A stretch of DNA of 45,185 nt from Kribbella pratensis (GTDB lineage: Bacteria; Actinomycetota; Actinomycetes; Propionibacteriales; Kribbellaceae), in assembly GCF_004366075.1 (NCBI RefSeq), contig NZ_SODU01000007.1:1-45185 (forward strand), written 5' to 3'. The position numbers and the translations under genes were made by a program. Below, one piece after another: positions 7,688 through 15,993 of the stretch (position 1 is the stretch's first letter; every line of letters starts with the position of its first letter). The notes beneath the pieces were generated by a model. It was given only the letters and a program-made list of their open reading frames with translations. It searched no databases and was not told the DNA's origin.

Positions 7688-8617
7688 GTGGCTGAGCAGG
7701 AGCCGCGGCGCGTGCTGCTGGTGACGCACACCGGCCGCGAGGAGGCCGTCGAGGTTGCCCGCGACGCGCACCGGTTGCTGACCGACGCCGGGATGCAGGT
7801 CCGGCTGCTCGGCGGCGAGGCCGAGGAGCTCAAGCTCGACCCGGTGGAGATCGTCGACGACCCGGACAAGGCGGCGAACGACGTCGAGCTGATCATGGTG
7901 CTCGGCGGCGACGGCTCCATCCTGCGCGGCGCCGAGCTCGCCCGCCCGCACGGTACGCCGGTGCTCGGCGTGAACCTGGGCCACGTCGGGTTCCTGGCCG
8001 AGGCCGAGGTCGACGACCTGGAGCGGATCGTCCAGGTCGTGGTGGACCGCAGCTACACGGTCGAGGAGCGGATGACGCTGGCCGTCGACGTACGGCTGGA
8101 CGACGAACTGATCTTCGAGACCTGGGCGCTGAACGAGGCGAGTGTCGAGAAGGCTGCCCGGGAGAAGATGCTCGAGGTCCTGGTCGAGGTCGACGACCGC
8201 CCGTTGTCCCGCTACGGCTGTGACGGCGTCGTGGTGGCGACGCCGACCGGGAGTACGGCGTACTCCTTCTCCGCGGGCGGACCGATCGTCTGGCCCGAGG
8301 TCGAGGCGATCCTGATGGTGCCGCTCAGCGCACACGCGTTGTTCTCCCGGCCGATCGTGGTGGCGCCGACGTCGCGGCTGTCGATCGAGCTGGTCCCGTC
8401 CTGGCACGGGCGCGGCGTGTTGTGGTGCGACGGCCGGCGGATGGTCGAGGTGCCGCCCGGCGCCGAGATCCAGGTACGGCGGGGTTCGACGCCGGTCCGG
8501 CTGGCCCGGGCCCACGAGGCGCCGTTCACCGACCGGCTGGTGGCGAAGTTCGACCTCCCGGTGCTCGGCTGGCGTGGGGCCGCCGAGCGCAAACGCAACG
8601 GCCAACAGGAGACATAG
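7688..8617 (+). CDS. nadK: NAD kinase
   Basis: A 309-residue ATP-NAD kinase, which phosphorylates NAD to NADP in the cytosol. The GGDGS motif for phosphate transfer is at about residue 78 (LGGDGSILRGAEL). NEAS near residue 152 and the glycine-rich CDGVVVATPTGSTAYSFSAG segment near residue 180 are the other family signatures. The length is typical. GTG 7688 has a near-perfect AAGGAGG ribosome site that overlaps the tlyA stop codon. Its stop codon shares one base with the recN start (TAGTG), so the two are translationally coupled. Confidence 0.95.
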   Translation: MAEQEPRRVLLVTHTGREEAVEVARDAHRLLTDAGMQVRLLGGEAEELKLDPVEIVDDPDKAANDVELIMVLGGDGSILRGAELARPHGTPVLGVNLGHVGFLAEAEVDDLERIVQVVVDRSYTVEERMTLAVDVRLDDELIFETWALNEASVEKAAREKMLEVLVEVDDRPLSRYGCDGVVVATPTGSTAYSFSAGGPIVWPEVEAILMVPLSAHALFSRPIVVAPTSRLSIELVPSWHGRGVLWCDGRRMVEVPPGAEIQVRRGSTPVRLARAHEAPFTDRLVAKFDLPVLGWRGAAERKRNGQQET

Positions 8618-10347
8618 TGCTTTCGGAGATCCGCATCACCGGGCTGGGCGTGATCGAGGACGCGACGTTGGACCTCGACCCGGGCTTCACCGCGGTCACG
8701 GGTGAGACCGGTGCCGGCAAGACGATGGTCGTGACCGGCGTGAACATGCTGCTGGGCGGCCGCGCCGACAGCGGTCTGGTGCGGCACGGGACGCGGCGGG
8801 CGCGCGTGGAGGGCCGCGCGAGCGCCGTACCGCGGGCGATCGTCCAGCAGGCCGAGGACCGTGGCGGCGAGCTGGACGACGACGAGCTGCTGATCGCGCG
8901 CGAGCTGTCGTCGGAGGGCCGTTCGCGAGCGTTCCTCGGCGGCGCGTCCGTCCCCGTCTCCGTGCTGGCCGAGGTCTCCGGAGACCTTGTCGCGATCCAC
9001 GGCCAGGCGGACCAGTGGCGGTTGCTGCAGCCGGCGCGGCAGCGCGAAACGCTGGACACCTTTGCGGGCAAGGCGGTTCTGGTGCCGCTGCAGGAGTACG
9101 CCGCCGCGTACAAGCGGCACCGTGAGGTCGAGGCCGAGCTGACCGAGCTGACCACCCGCGAGCGTGATCGCCTCGCCGAGGCGGACCTGCTGCGGTTCGG
9201 CCTGAACGAGGTCGCGAAGGCGGAGCCGTTGCCGGGCGAGGACAGCGAGCTCGCCGCCGAGGAAGATCGCCTCGCGTACGCGGACGGTCTGCGTACGGCG
9301 GCCACGAACGCGGCGGATGCGCTGGCGTCGGAGGATCTCGACTCCACCCGGCCGAACGACGTACTCGGCCTGCTGGCGTTGACGAAACAGGTCCTTGACG
9401 GTGAGCGCGAGCACGACGCGAAGCTCGCGGAGCTGGCCGACCGGGCGGGCGAACTCGGCTACCTGGCGGCTGATCTGGCTCAGGAGCTCTCGTCGTACGC
9501 CGCCGATGTCGACACCGATCCGGCACGGCTGGCTGTGGTGAGCGAGCGACGTGCGTTGCTCACCAACCTGATTCGCAAGTACGGCGCTGAGCACGGCACG
9601 GTCGACGAGGTCATCGAATGGACCAAACGGTCGGCCGAGCGGCTCGCCGAACTCGACGGCAGCGACGAGCGCGTCGAGCAGTTGACGGCCGAGCTGGCCG
9701 AGCTGGACGCGAAACTCGCGGACCTGGGCCGCCAGATGCGGGAAGCACGGATCGAGGCGGCCGCACGGCTCGGCGTCGCGGTGTCCGAGGAGCTGACCGG
9801 GCTGGCGATGCCGCACGCGAAGCTGTCGGTCGAGGTGCACGAGACCACGGCCGGACCGTTCGGGATCGACGAGGTCGAGTTCTGCTTCGCGGCGAACCCG
9901 GGGAGTCCGGCGCGCCCGCTGCAGAAGGCGGCGTCCGGTGGTGAGTTGTCGCGGGTGATGCTCGCGCTCGAGGTGATCCTGTCGGACACGCACCCCGTGC
10001 CCACGCTGGTGTTCGACGAGATCGACGCCGGGATCGGCGGCCGCGCGGCGGTCGAGGTCGGCAAGCGGCTGGCCCGGCTGGCGGAGAAGACCCAGGTGAT
10101 CGTAGTGACGCACCTGCCGCAGGTCGCGGCGTTCGCGGACCGTCATGCCGTCGTGCTGAAGAGCGACGACGGATCCGTCACCACCAGCGGCCTGATCGCG
10201 CTCGACGACGACGCCCGGCTGAAGGAACTCTCCCGGATGATGGCCGGCCTGGAGAACTCCGACGCCGCGCAGGCGCACGCCGAGGAGCTGCTCGCACTGG
10301 CCGCCGAGCGGCACAAACCGCGCCGGAAGAGTCGTTCCAAAGGATGA
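8617..10347 (+). CDS. recN: DNA repair protein RecN
   Basis: A 576-residue SMC-like ATPase used in double-strand break repair. The N-terminal head has Walker A GETGAGKT near residue 31. Long coiled-coil stretches fill about residues 150-360 (VEAELTELTTRERDRLAEADL and similar). The C-terminal head has the signature ASGGELSRVMLAL and Walker B TLVFDEIDAGIGG near residue 470. The start is GTG 8617, one base overlapping the nadK stop. RecN is an SOS gene in many bacteria, but I see no LexA box close upstream here, because it is deep in an operon; an internal promoter was not found. Confidence 0.95.
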   Translation: MLSEIRITGLGVIEDATLDLDPGFTAVTGETGAGKTMVVTGVNMLLGGRADSGLVRHGTRRARVEGRASAVPRAIVQQAEDRGGELDDDELLIARELSSEGRSRAFLGGASVPVSVLAEVSGDLVAIHGQADQWRLLQPARQRETLDTFAGKAVLVPLQEYAAAYKRHREVEAELTELTTRERDRLAEADLLRFGLNEVAKAEPLPGEDSELAAEEDRLAYADGLRTAATNAADALASEDLDSTRPNDVLGLLALTKQVLDGEREHDAKLAELADRAGELGYLAADLAQELSSYAADVDTDPARLAVVSERRALLTNLIRKYGAEHGTVDEVIEWTKRSAERLAELDGSDERVEQLTAELAELDAKLADLGRQMREARIEAAARLGVAVSEELTGLAMPHAKLSVEVHETTAGPFGIDEVEFCFAANPGSPARPLQKAASGGELSRVMLALEVILSDTHPVPTLVFDEIDAGIGGRAAVEVGKRLARLAEKTQVIVVTHLPQVAAFADRHAVVLKSDDGSVTTSGLIALDDDARLKELSRMMAGLENSDAAQAHAEELLALAAERHKPRRKSRSKG

Positions 10348-10401
10348 TTTTGACGCCCCGATTCACCCATAGTCACCGTTAATTCGATGCGTGAACAAGG
10401 G

Positions 10402-10423
10402 CCGGGCCGGGTAAATGGCCCGG
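10402..10423 (+). terminator. weak hairpin after recN
   Basis: CCGGGCC pairs with GGCCCGG across an 8-base loop, in the 110-base gap between recN and steA. The 7-bp GC stem without a U-tract could end the recN operon or belong to the leader of steA. A TTGACA at 10434 follows but has no -10 at a usable distance. Confidence 0.35.
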
Positions 10424-10457
10424 GAAGGGGCTCTTGACATGGCAGGATGAGGGTGCG

Positions 10458-11639
10458 ATGAAACTGCCCAGCCTGCGGAGAGCACGACCCACTGAACTAC
10501 CCGGTGTCACCGGAGTGGTCCGGCTGGATCGACGTACCAAGAATCTCACCAAACGGCTCAAGCCGGGTGAGATCGCCGTCATCGACCACGTCGACCTGGA
10601 CCGCGTCAGTGCCGAGGCGCTGGTCGACTGCCGGGTCGCGGCGGTGGTGAACGTCGCCGACTCGATCAGCGGGCGGTACCCGAACCTCGGTCCGGAGATC
10701 CTGGTCGAGGCCGGCATCCCGCTCGTCGACGGCGTCGGCCGCGAGGTCTTCTCGATCCTGCACGAGGGCGAGCAGGTCCGGCTCGACGACGCCACGCTGT
10801 ACCGCGGCCACGAGGCGGTCGCGAAGGGCATGGCCCAGGACAGCAAGTCGGTCGCGGAGCTGATGGACGACGCCCGCTCCGGGCTGTCCGCCCAGCTCGA
10901 GGCGTTCACCGCGAACACGCTCGAGTACCTGCGTCGCGAGAAGGACCTGCTGCTCGACGGTGTCGGCGTACCGGCGATCCACACGCCGATGGAGGGCAAG
11001 CACGTCCTGATCGTCGTCCGCGGGTACGACTACCGCGAGGACCTGGTCGCGCTGAAGCCCTACATCCGCGAGTACCGGCCGGTGCTGATCGGGGTCGACG
11101 GCGGTGCGGACGCGCTGGTCGAGAACGGGTTCGTCCCGGACCTGATCCTCGGCGACATGGACTCGGTGAAGGACGAGACCCTGAAATGCGGCGCCGAGGT
11201 GGTTGTGCACGCGTACCGTGACGGCCGTGCGCCGGGGGCCGAGCGGCTCGAGCGGCTCGGCGTGGAATCGATCGAGTTTCCGGCCACCGGCACCAGCGAG
11301 GACATCGCGATGCTGCTGGCCGACTCCAAGGGCGCCTCGCTGATCGTCGCGGTCGGCACCCACAACTCGCTGGTGGAGTTCCTCGACAAGGGGCGCCCCG
11401 GCATGGCGAGCACGTTCATCACCCGGTTGCGGGTCGGTGCCAAGCTGGTCGACGCCAAGGGCGTCTCCCGGCTGTACCGCAGCCGGGTCTCGACGTTCCA
11501 GGTGGTCGCCTTGATGGCGGCCGGCCTGTTCGCGGTCGGGGTGGCGATGGTCGCCATCGGGGCCGACGACGTCGTCTGGTCGATCCTGCGGGCGCGCTGG
11601 GGCGACTTCGTCTACTGGATCCGGGAGCTTTTCACGTGA
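10458..11639 (+). CDS. steA: SteA, septum-site membrane protein
   Basis: A 393-residue protein with a thiamine-pyrophosphokinase-like fold (VDGGADALVENGFVPDLILGD near residue 215) and one C-terminal membrane segment (about residues 352-373, VVALMAAGLFAVGVAMVAIG). This architecture matches SteA, known in Corynebacterium to form an envelope-spanning complex with SteB that promotes the cell-wall hydrolase RipA at division. No thiamine pathway genes lie nearby, which argues against real pyrophosphokinase activity. I chose ATG 10458 over an upstream in-frame ATG at 10434 because of the GAGGG ribosome site. The stop overlaps the steB start by four bases (GTGA). Confidence 0.88.
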   Translation: MKLPSLRRARPTELPGVTGVVRLDRRTKNLTKRLKPGEIAVIDHVDLDRVSAEALVDCRVAAVVNVADSISGRYPNLGPEILVEAGIPLVDGVGREVFSILHEGEQVRLDDATLYRGHEAVAKGMAQDSKSVAELMDDARSGLSAQLEAFTANTLEYLRREKDLLLDGVGVPAIHTPMEGKHVLIVVRGYDYREDLVALKPYIREYRPVLIGVDGGADALVENGFVPDLILGDMDSVKDETLKCGAEVVVHAYRDGRAPGAERLERLGVESIEFPATGTSEDIAMLLADSKGASLIVAVGTHNSLVEFLDKGRPGMASTFITRLRVGAKLVDAKGVSRLYRSRVSTFQVVALMAAGLFAVGVAMVAIGADDVVWSILRARWGDFVYWIRELFT

Positions 11640-12583
11640 TCGACTTTCGCTACCACATCGTCTCGATCGTGGCGATCTTCTTCGCCCTGGGCGCCGGTGT
11701 GGTGCTCGGCGCCGGACCGCTGAAGAGCACCGGCAAGGATTTCGTCGCGAGCCAGGCCGAGAAGGACCGTCAGCAGCTGTCCGACGCCCGCGCCGAACTG
11801 GTGCAGCTGAAGGCGCTCGACAAGTACCGCGACGACTACGTCGCCAAGGTGACCGCCGGGATGACCACCGGCAAGCTGGCGAACAAGAAGATCGCGATCG
11901 TCACGATGCCGAACGCCGACAACGACCTGACGAACAGCGTGCAGGACGAGGTGGAGAAGGCCGGCGCCGTCGTGACCACGAAGGTCGCGCTGGACGCGAA
12001 GCTGTTCGACACCGGTCAGCGGCAGCTGGTCGAGTCGCTGGTCAACCAGTTGGTCACCGCCGACATGCAGATCCCGACGGACAGTACGACGTACCAGCGG
12101 GCCGGGCTGCTGCTGGCCCGCGGGATCGCGGCCAAGGAGGACGGCAAGACCGGCGACGCGGACTCGACCAAGGTGATCAGCGGGATGACCGGCGCGAAGC
12201 TGCTGTCGCTGAAGCCGTCGCAGATCAAGGACCGGGCGACGCTGGTCGTCGTGATCGCGGCGAAGCCGCCGACGCCGGTGCCGGACAACTCGACGTACAA
12301 CGACAGCGTGGACTTCCTGGAGGGCCTGGACACCGGCAGCGCCGGCGTCGTGGTCGCGGGGACGCCGGAGACCGCGGCCGACGGCGGAATCATCAAGGCC
12401 TTGCGGAGTGACTCCGAGGCCACCAAGATCGTTTCCTCGGTGGACGTGGCCGACATCCCCGCCGGACAGGCGACCGTTGTCTTCTCGCTGGTCGAGCAGG
12501 CGGAGGGCAAGGCGGGGCAGTACGGCGCGATCAACGCGAAGAACGGCGTCGCGCCGTCGGCCGTACAGACGAAGGACAACTGA
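11636..12583 (+). CDS. steB: SteB / MctB-type membrane-anchored envelope protein
   Basis: A 315-residue protein with a short cytoplasmic N-terminus, one membrane segment at residues about 7-27 (IVSIVAIFFALGAGVVLGAG), a coiled coil at about 38-60, and an extracytoplasmic alpha/beta domain. The family was first named copper transporter (MctB, Rv1698) and later SteB, the partner of SteA in septal peptidoglycan hydrolysis control. It starts at GTG 11636 with a GTGA overlap onto steA, so the two products are made together. No metal motif (Cys/Met clusters) stands out, which fits the division role better than copper export. Confidence 0.87.
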   Translation: MIDFRYHIVSIVAIFFALGAGVVLGAGPLKSTGKDFVASQAEKDRQQLSDARAELVQLKALDKYRDDYVAKVTAGMTTGKLANKKIAIVTMPNADNDLTNSVQDEVEKAGAVVTTKVALDAKLFDTGQRQLVESLVNQLVTADMQIPTDSTTYQRAGLLLARGIAAKEDGKTGDADSTKVISGMTGAKLLSLKPSQIKDRATLVVVIAAKPPTPVPDNSTYNDSVDFLEGLDTGSAGVVVAGTPETAADGGIIKALRSDSEATKIVSSVDVADIPAGQATVVFSLVEQAEGKAGQYGAINAKNGVAPSAVQTKDN

Positions 12584-12584
12584 C

Positions 12585-13394
12585 GTGGGAATTCTGAGCG
12601 CCGCCATCGCGGCGGCCGCTACTGCCGGGCTCGAGCGTGCGGCGGAGAAGCTGCCGAAGGAGACTCGGCAGCCGTTCGAGCGCACCAACCATCGCGGTGA
12701 GTCGGTGACGCTGCTCGAAGGTCCGGTGGCGCTGCTCGGTGCGCTCGCCGGCGTCGCGGTGTCCCGCGGCAGCGGCAAGGTGAAGGCTGCCGCACTGGTG
12801 GCCGGCACGGTGTCGGGCGCGGTCGGTGCGTACGACGACCTGCGCGGGACCACGCAGGCGAAGGGTTTCCGCGGTCATCTGAGCGCGTTGAAGCGCGGCG
12901 AGGTGACGAGCGGCGCGGTGAAGATCCTCGGGGTCGGCGCGGCCGGTCTCGCGGCCGCCGCGTTGCTGCCGCGGAAGTCGCGCGGCGTGAAGGCCGTCGC
13001 CGGGGTCGTTGCCGACGGCGCCTTGATCGCCGGTACGGCGAACCTCACCAACCTCCTCGACCTGCGACCGGGCCGCGCGCTCAAGGCCGTGACGGCCCTG
13101 AACGCACCGCTGGCCGTCGTGAACGGTCCGGCCGGTGCCGTCGTCGGCGCTGCCGCGGCGTCCGCCCCGTCGGACCTCGGTGAGCGCTCGATGCTGGGCG
13201 ACTGCGGCGCGAACGGCCTCGGCGCCATCACCGGTACGGCGCTGGCCGCGTCGCTCCCGCGTCCGTTGAAGACGCTCGTGCTGGCGGCTGTCGTCGGACT
13301 CAACCTGGCCAGCGAGAAGGTCAGCTTCACCAAGGTCATCGCCGACACCCCGGTCCTCGACAAGATCGACCAGTGGGGCCGTCGACCCAGGTGA
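12585..13394 (+). CDS. MraY/WecA-like polyprenyl-phosphate sugar-1-phosphate transferase
   Basis: A 269-residue integral membrane protein. It keeps reduced versions of the MraY/WecA signatures: the aspartate pair in AYDDLRG near residue 84, NLTNLLDLRPGRALK near 150 (compare the NxxNxxDG motif) and GDCGANGLG near 205 (compare GDTGSLALG). It lacks the His-rich motif of true MraY and is about 90 residues shorter, so it probably has fewer membrane helices. The expected reaction is transfer of a sugar-1-phosphate from a UDP-sugar to polyprenyl phosphate; the sugar is unknown. GTG 12585 lies two bases after the steB stop. The downstream flippase start overlaps its stop (GTGA). An alternative start at 12408 would overlap steB heavily and is rejected. 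Confidence 0.75.
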   Translation: MGILSAAIAAAATAGLERAAEKLPKETRQPFERTNHRGESVTLLEGPVALLGALAGVAVSRGSGKVKAAALVAGTVSGAVGAYDDLRGTTQAKGFRGHLSALKRGEVTSGAVKILGVGAAGLAAAALLPRKSRGVKAVAGVVADGALIAGTANLTNLLDLRPGRALKAVTALNAPLAVVNGPAGAVVGAAAASAPSDLGERSMLGDCGANGLGAITGTALAASLPRPLKTLVLAAVVGLNLASEKVSFTKVIADTPVLDKIDQWGRRPR

Positions 13395-14950
13395 GCAGGC
13401 TCGCCCGCGCGGCCCTGGTTGTTGCGGCCGTCACGGTTCTGGCGCGGGTTGTCGGCTTCGGCCGGTGGTTGGTGTTCTCGAAGACTGTCGGCGCGGGCTG
13501 TTTGGCTGAGGCCTACACGACGGCCAATCAGCTGCCCAACATTCTCTTCGAAGTGGTCGCCGGTGGGGCGCTGGCGGGGGCGGTCATCCCCGTGCTGGCC
13601 GGGCCCGTCGCCCGCGGCGATCGGGCGGCGCAAGGGCGGATCATCGGGGCGTTGCTGTCCTGGTCGTTCGTGCTGCTGGCGCCGGTCGCCTTGCTGGCCT
13701 GGGTTCTGGCGGGGCAGTACACCGACGCGATGCTCGACCCCGGCGCCGACTGCGCGAGCTCCACGGCGACCGCCACCAGGATGCTGGCGATCTTCGTGCC
13801 GCAGGTCTTCGGGTATGCCGTGGCAGTGGTCGCGACCGCGGTTCTCCAGTCCCACAAGCGTTTCGCGGCCGGTGCCTGGGCGCCGCTGATCTCGAGCCTG
13901 GTGGTCGTCGGCACCTACTTCCTGTTCGCCGGCACGGCACCTGACGCGGACTCGGCCTCGCAAGGCGCCACGGATCTGCTGGCCTGGGGTACTACAGCCG
14001 GCGTCCTCGCACTAGCCCTCACAGTCCTCGTCCCGATGCTCCTGCTCCGCCTGCCGATCAGACCGACCCTCCGACTGGACCCGGGCGTCGGACCGGTACT
14101 GCGGAAGCTCGCACTCGCCGGCCTGGCAGTACTGGTCGCGCAACAGCTCACCTTCGTCGTCACGACGTACCTGGCCAACCACCGTGGTGTGGCAGGCAGC
14201 ATTGCCGTCTACACATGGGCCAACGCGGTGTACCTCCTGCCGTACGCGGTGCTGGCCGTGCCGATCACCACAGCTGTGTTCCCGCGTCTGGCAGCAGCGT
14301 TCGAGGCAGGGGAGGGCTTCGACCGCTACGCCGCGGCGTCCACCCGCGCGGTGATGCTGGCCGGTGGCGCCGGTGCCGCTTTGCTCGTCGGTACGGCGGT
14401 ACCCGTCGCCAGGATCTTCGCGTACGACGACGGCGCGGTGCAGGAGGCCAAGGCGACCTCACTCGCCAATGGACTCGTCGCATTCGCACCAGCTGCCATC
14501 GGGTTCGCCGTACTCATGCATGTCGGCCGGATGCTCTACGCCCGGCACTGCGGGCGCGAGGTGGCCGTAGTGACATCCGCGGCCTGGATACTCGTGGCTG
14601 TTGCCGGCGTGGTGCTCACGGCTCGCTGGGACGCAGTACCGGCGCTGTCCGCTGCGATGTCGATCGGCATGGTCGTCGGGGCAGTTGCACTGATCCTCGT
14701 CCTGCGTCGCGAGGCCGGACCCGCTGTACTGGCCGGAGTACCACGTGCCCACCTCACTGCACTGGCGGGCGCTGTGCTGGCCGGCGCGGCTGGCTGGGCG
14801 GTGGCACTGCCCGCAGGAGACGGTGGAGTCGGCAAAGCAGTGGCGTTCTCCGTCCTCTCCGGGCTCGCCGCCGTCGTCGTGTACGCCGTGGTCGTGCTTG
14901 CATTGGATCGCGCGGACGCCCGCGCACTCGTACGACGGGAGAAACCATGA
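13391..14950 (+). CDS. MurJ-like MOP-superfamily lipid flippase
   Basis: A 519-residue polytopic membrane protein with about 14 predicted helices. The N-terminal part resembles MurJ/MviN: LPNILFEVVAGGALAGAVIPVL near residue 45 parallels the IPN...FAEGAF...VPVL signature, and GFGRWLVFSKTVG precedes it. It probably moves a lipid-linked sugar across the membrane. It sits between the sugar-phosphate transferase and a glycosyltransferase, with four-base overlaps on both sides, which suggests it flips their product. Whether this is the essential lipid II flippase or a paralogue cannot be told from the window; the company it keeps favours a dedicated paralogue. Confidence 0.82.
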   Translation: MSRLARAALVVAAVTVLARVVGFGRWLVFSKTVGAGCLAEAYTTANQLPNILFEVVAGGALAGAVIPVLAGPVARGDRAAQGRIIGALLSWSFVLLAPVALLAWVLAGQYTDAMLDPGADCASSTATATRMLAIFVPQVFGYAVAVVATAVLQSHKRFAAGAWAPLISSLVVVGTYFLFAGTAPDADSASQGATDLLAWGTTAGVLALALTVLVPMLLLRLPIRPTLRLDPGVGPVLRKLALAGLAVLVAQQLTFVVTTYLANHRGVAGSIAVYTWANAVYLLPYAVLAVPITTAVFPRLAAAFEAGEGFDRYAAASTRAVMLAGGAGAALLVGTAVPVARIFAYDDGAVQEAKATSLANGLVAFAPAAIGFAVLMHVGRMLYARHCGREVAVVTSAAWILVAVAGVVLTARWDAVPALSAAMSIGMVVGAVALILVLRREAGPAVLAGVPRAHLTALAGAVLAGAAGWAVALPAGDGGVGKAVAFSVLSGLAAVVVYAVVVLALDRADARALVRREKP

Positions 14951-15972
14951 GGATCGGGCTGCTGCTCGCGGAGTCGCGGGGCGGCATCGGGCAGCACGTT
15001 GCCTCGCTGGTGCCGCGGTTCGTGAGTGCGGGGCACGAGGTGGTGGTGTGCGCTCCTCCGGGCACGGCCGAGCACTTCGAGTTCGCTCCGGCGACCGTCG
15101 TCTCCCAAGCGGCCGGTCTGCGTGACTGCGACGTCGTCCACGCGCACGGCTACCGCGCCGGCATGACCGCGCTACGGGACAGGTCCCGGCTGCGCCCCCT
15201 GGTCGTCACCTGGCACAACGCGGTGATCGCGCCAGGACCACGTGGCCTCGTGATGCGGATGGGGCAGCGGCTGGTTGCCAGAGGCGCCGACCTGACCTTG
15301 GGCGCGTCCAGCGACCTGGTGGACCTGGCCAAGAGTCTCGGCGCCCGCAACGCGCAGCTGGCACCTGTGGCCGCTCCGGCGATGCCACGGATCCGTGCCC
15401 GGCGCGCCGACGTACGGCGGGAGCTGGGGATCGGCGAGCAACCCATGGTGCTCACCGTGGGGCGTCTGGCGCCGCAGAAGGACTACCCGACCTTGCTGTC
15501 CGTCGCTGCTCGTGTACACGAGTCGACTCCGGACGCGGTGTTCGTGGTCGTCGGCGACGGACCGCTGCGGGACAACCTGCAGGCGCGGATCGACGCGGAG
15601 GAGCTGCCGGTCCGGTTGCTCGGTCATCGCAACGACGTGGCCGACCTGCTGGGTGCGGCCGATGTGTTTCTGCTCACATCGCACTGGGAGGCGCGCGCCC
15701 TGGTGCTGCAGGAGGCGATGCAGGTCGGCGTACCGGTCGTGGCCACCGCGGTCGGCGGCGTACCCGAGCTGGTCGGGGACAGCGCCGTACTGGCGTTTCC
15801 CGCTGACGCGGACGGGCTGGCGGACGGGGTGCGGGCCGTCCTGGCGGAGCCCGAGACCGCGAACGCTATGCGGACACGCGGCCGGGAGTTGGCGTCCAGA
15901 TGGATGGACGAGGACGCGGTGGCAAAGAATCTGCTCGACATCTACGCGGGTCTCGTCGCGGCCGGTGGTTGA
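14947..15972 (+). CDS. Family 4 glycosyltransferase (GT-B fold)
   Basis: A 341-residue cytosolic GT-B glycosyltransferase. The N-terminal half starts with LLLAESRGGIGQHVASLV, the Gly-rich acceptor-side loop. The C-terminal nucleotide-sugar domain begins at VLTVGRLAPQKDYPTLLSVA near residue 165 and ends with the EX7E-like segment HWEARALVLQEAMQVGVPVVAT. Its ATG overlaps the stop of the flippase gene (ATGA). The acceptor is probably the lipid-linked sugar made by the transferase two genes upstream (inference). The sugar donor is unknown. It closes the steA-to-GT4 cassette; pyrG follows after 21 bases but seems to have its own promoter. Confidence 0.85.
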   Translation: MRIGLLLAESRGGIGQHVASLVPRFVSAGHEVVVCAPPGTAEHFEFAPATVVSQAAGLRDCDVVHAHGYRAGMTALRDRSRLRPLVVTWHNAVIAPGPRGLVMRMGQRLVARGADLTLGASSDLVDLAKSLGARNAQLAPVAAPAMPRIRARRADVRRELGIGEQPMVLTVGRLAPQKDYPTLLSVAARVHESTPDAVFVVVGDGPLRDNLQARIDAEELPVRLLGHRNDVADLLGAADVFLLTSHWEARALVLQEAMQVGVPVVATAVGGVPELVGDSAVLAFPADADGLADGVRAVLAEPETANAMRTRGRELASRWMDEDAVAKNLLDIYAGLVAAGG

Positions 15973-15979
15973 CAAGAGG

Positions 15980-15985
15980 TAGGCT
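15980..15985 (+). promoter_or_regulatory. -10 box (TAGGCT) of a leaderless pyrG promoter
   Basis: TAGGCT fits TANNNT and ends 8 bases before the pyrG GTG, with no ribosome site between. RNA would start within a base or two of the start codon. A TTGACA at 15969-15974 is too close to serve as -35 for this box. Confidence 0.5.
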
Positions 15986-15993
15986 GGAGACCC

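Noticed and set aside
10434..10439. TTGACA as -35 of a steA promoter
   Set aside because: The matching -10 position would fall on the steA start codon and is not TANNNT-like.
15969..15974. TTGACA as -35 box for pyrG
   Set aside because: It lies only 5 bases upstream of the TAGGCT -10 box, far short of the 16-18 needed, and no other -10 is at the right distance.
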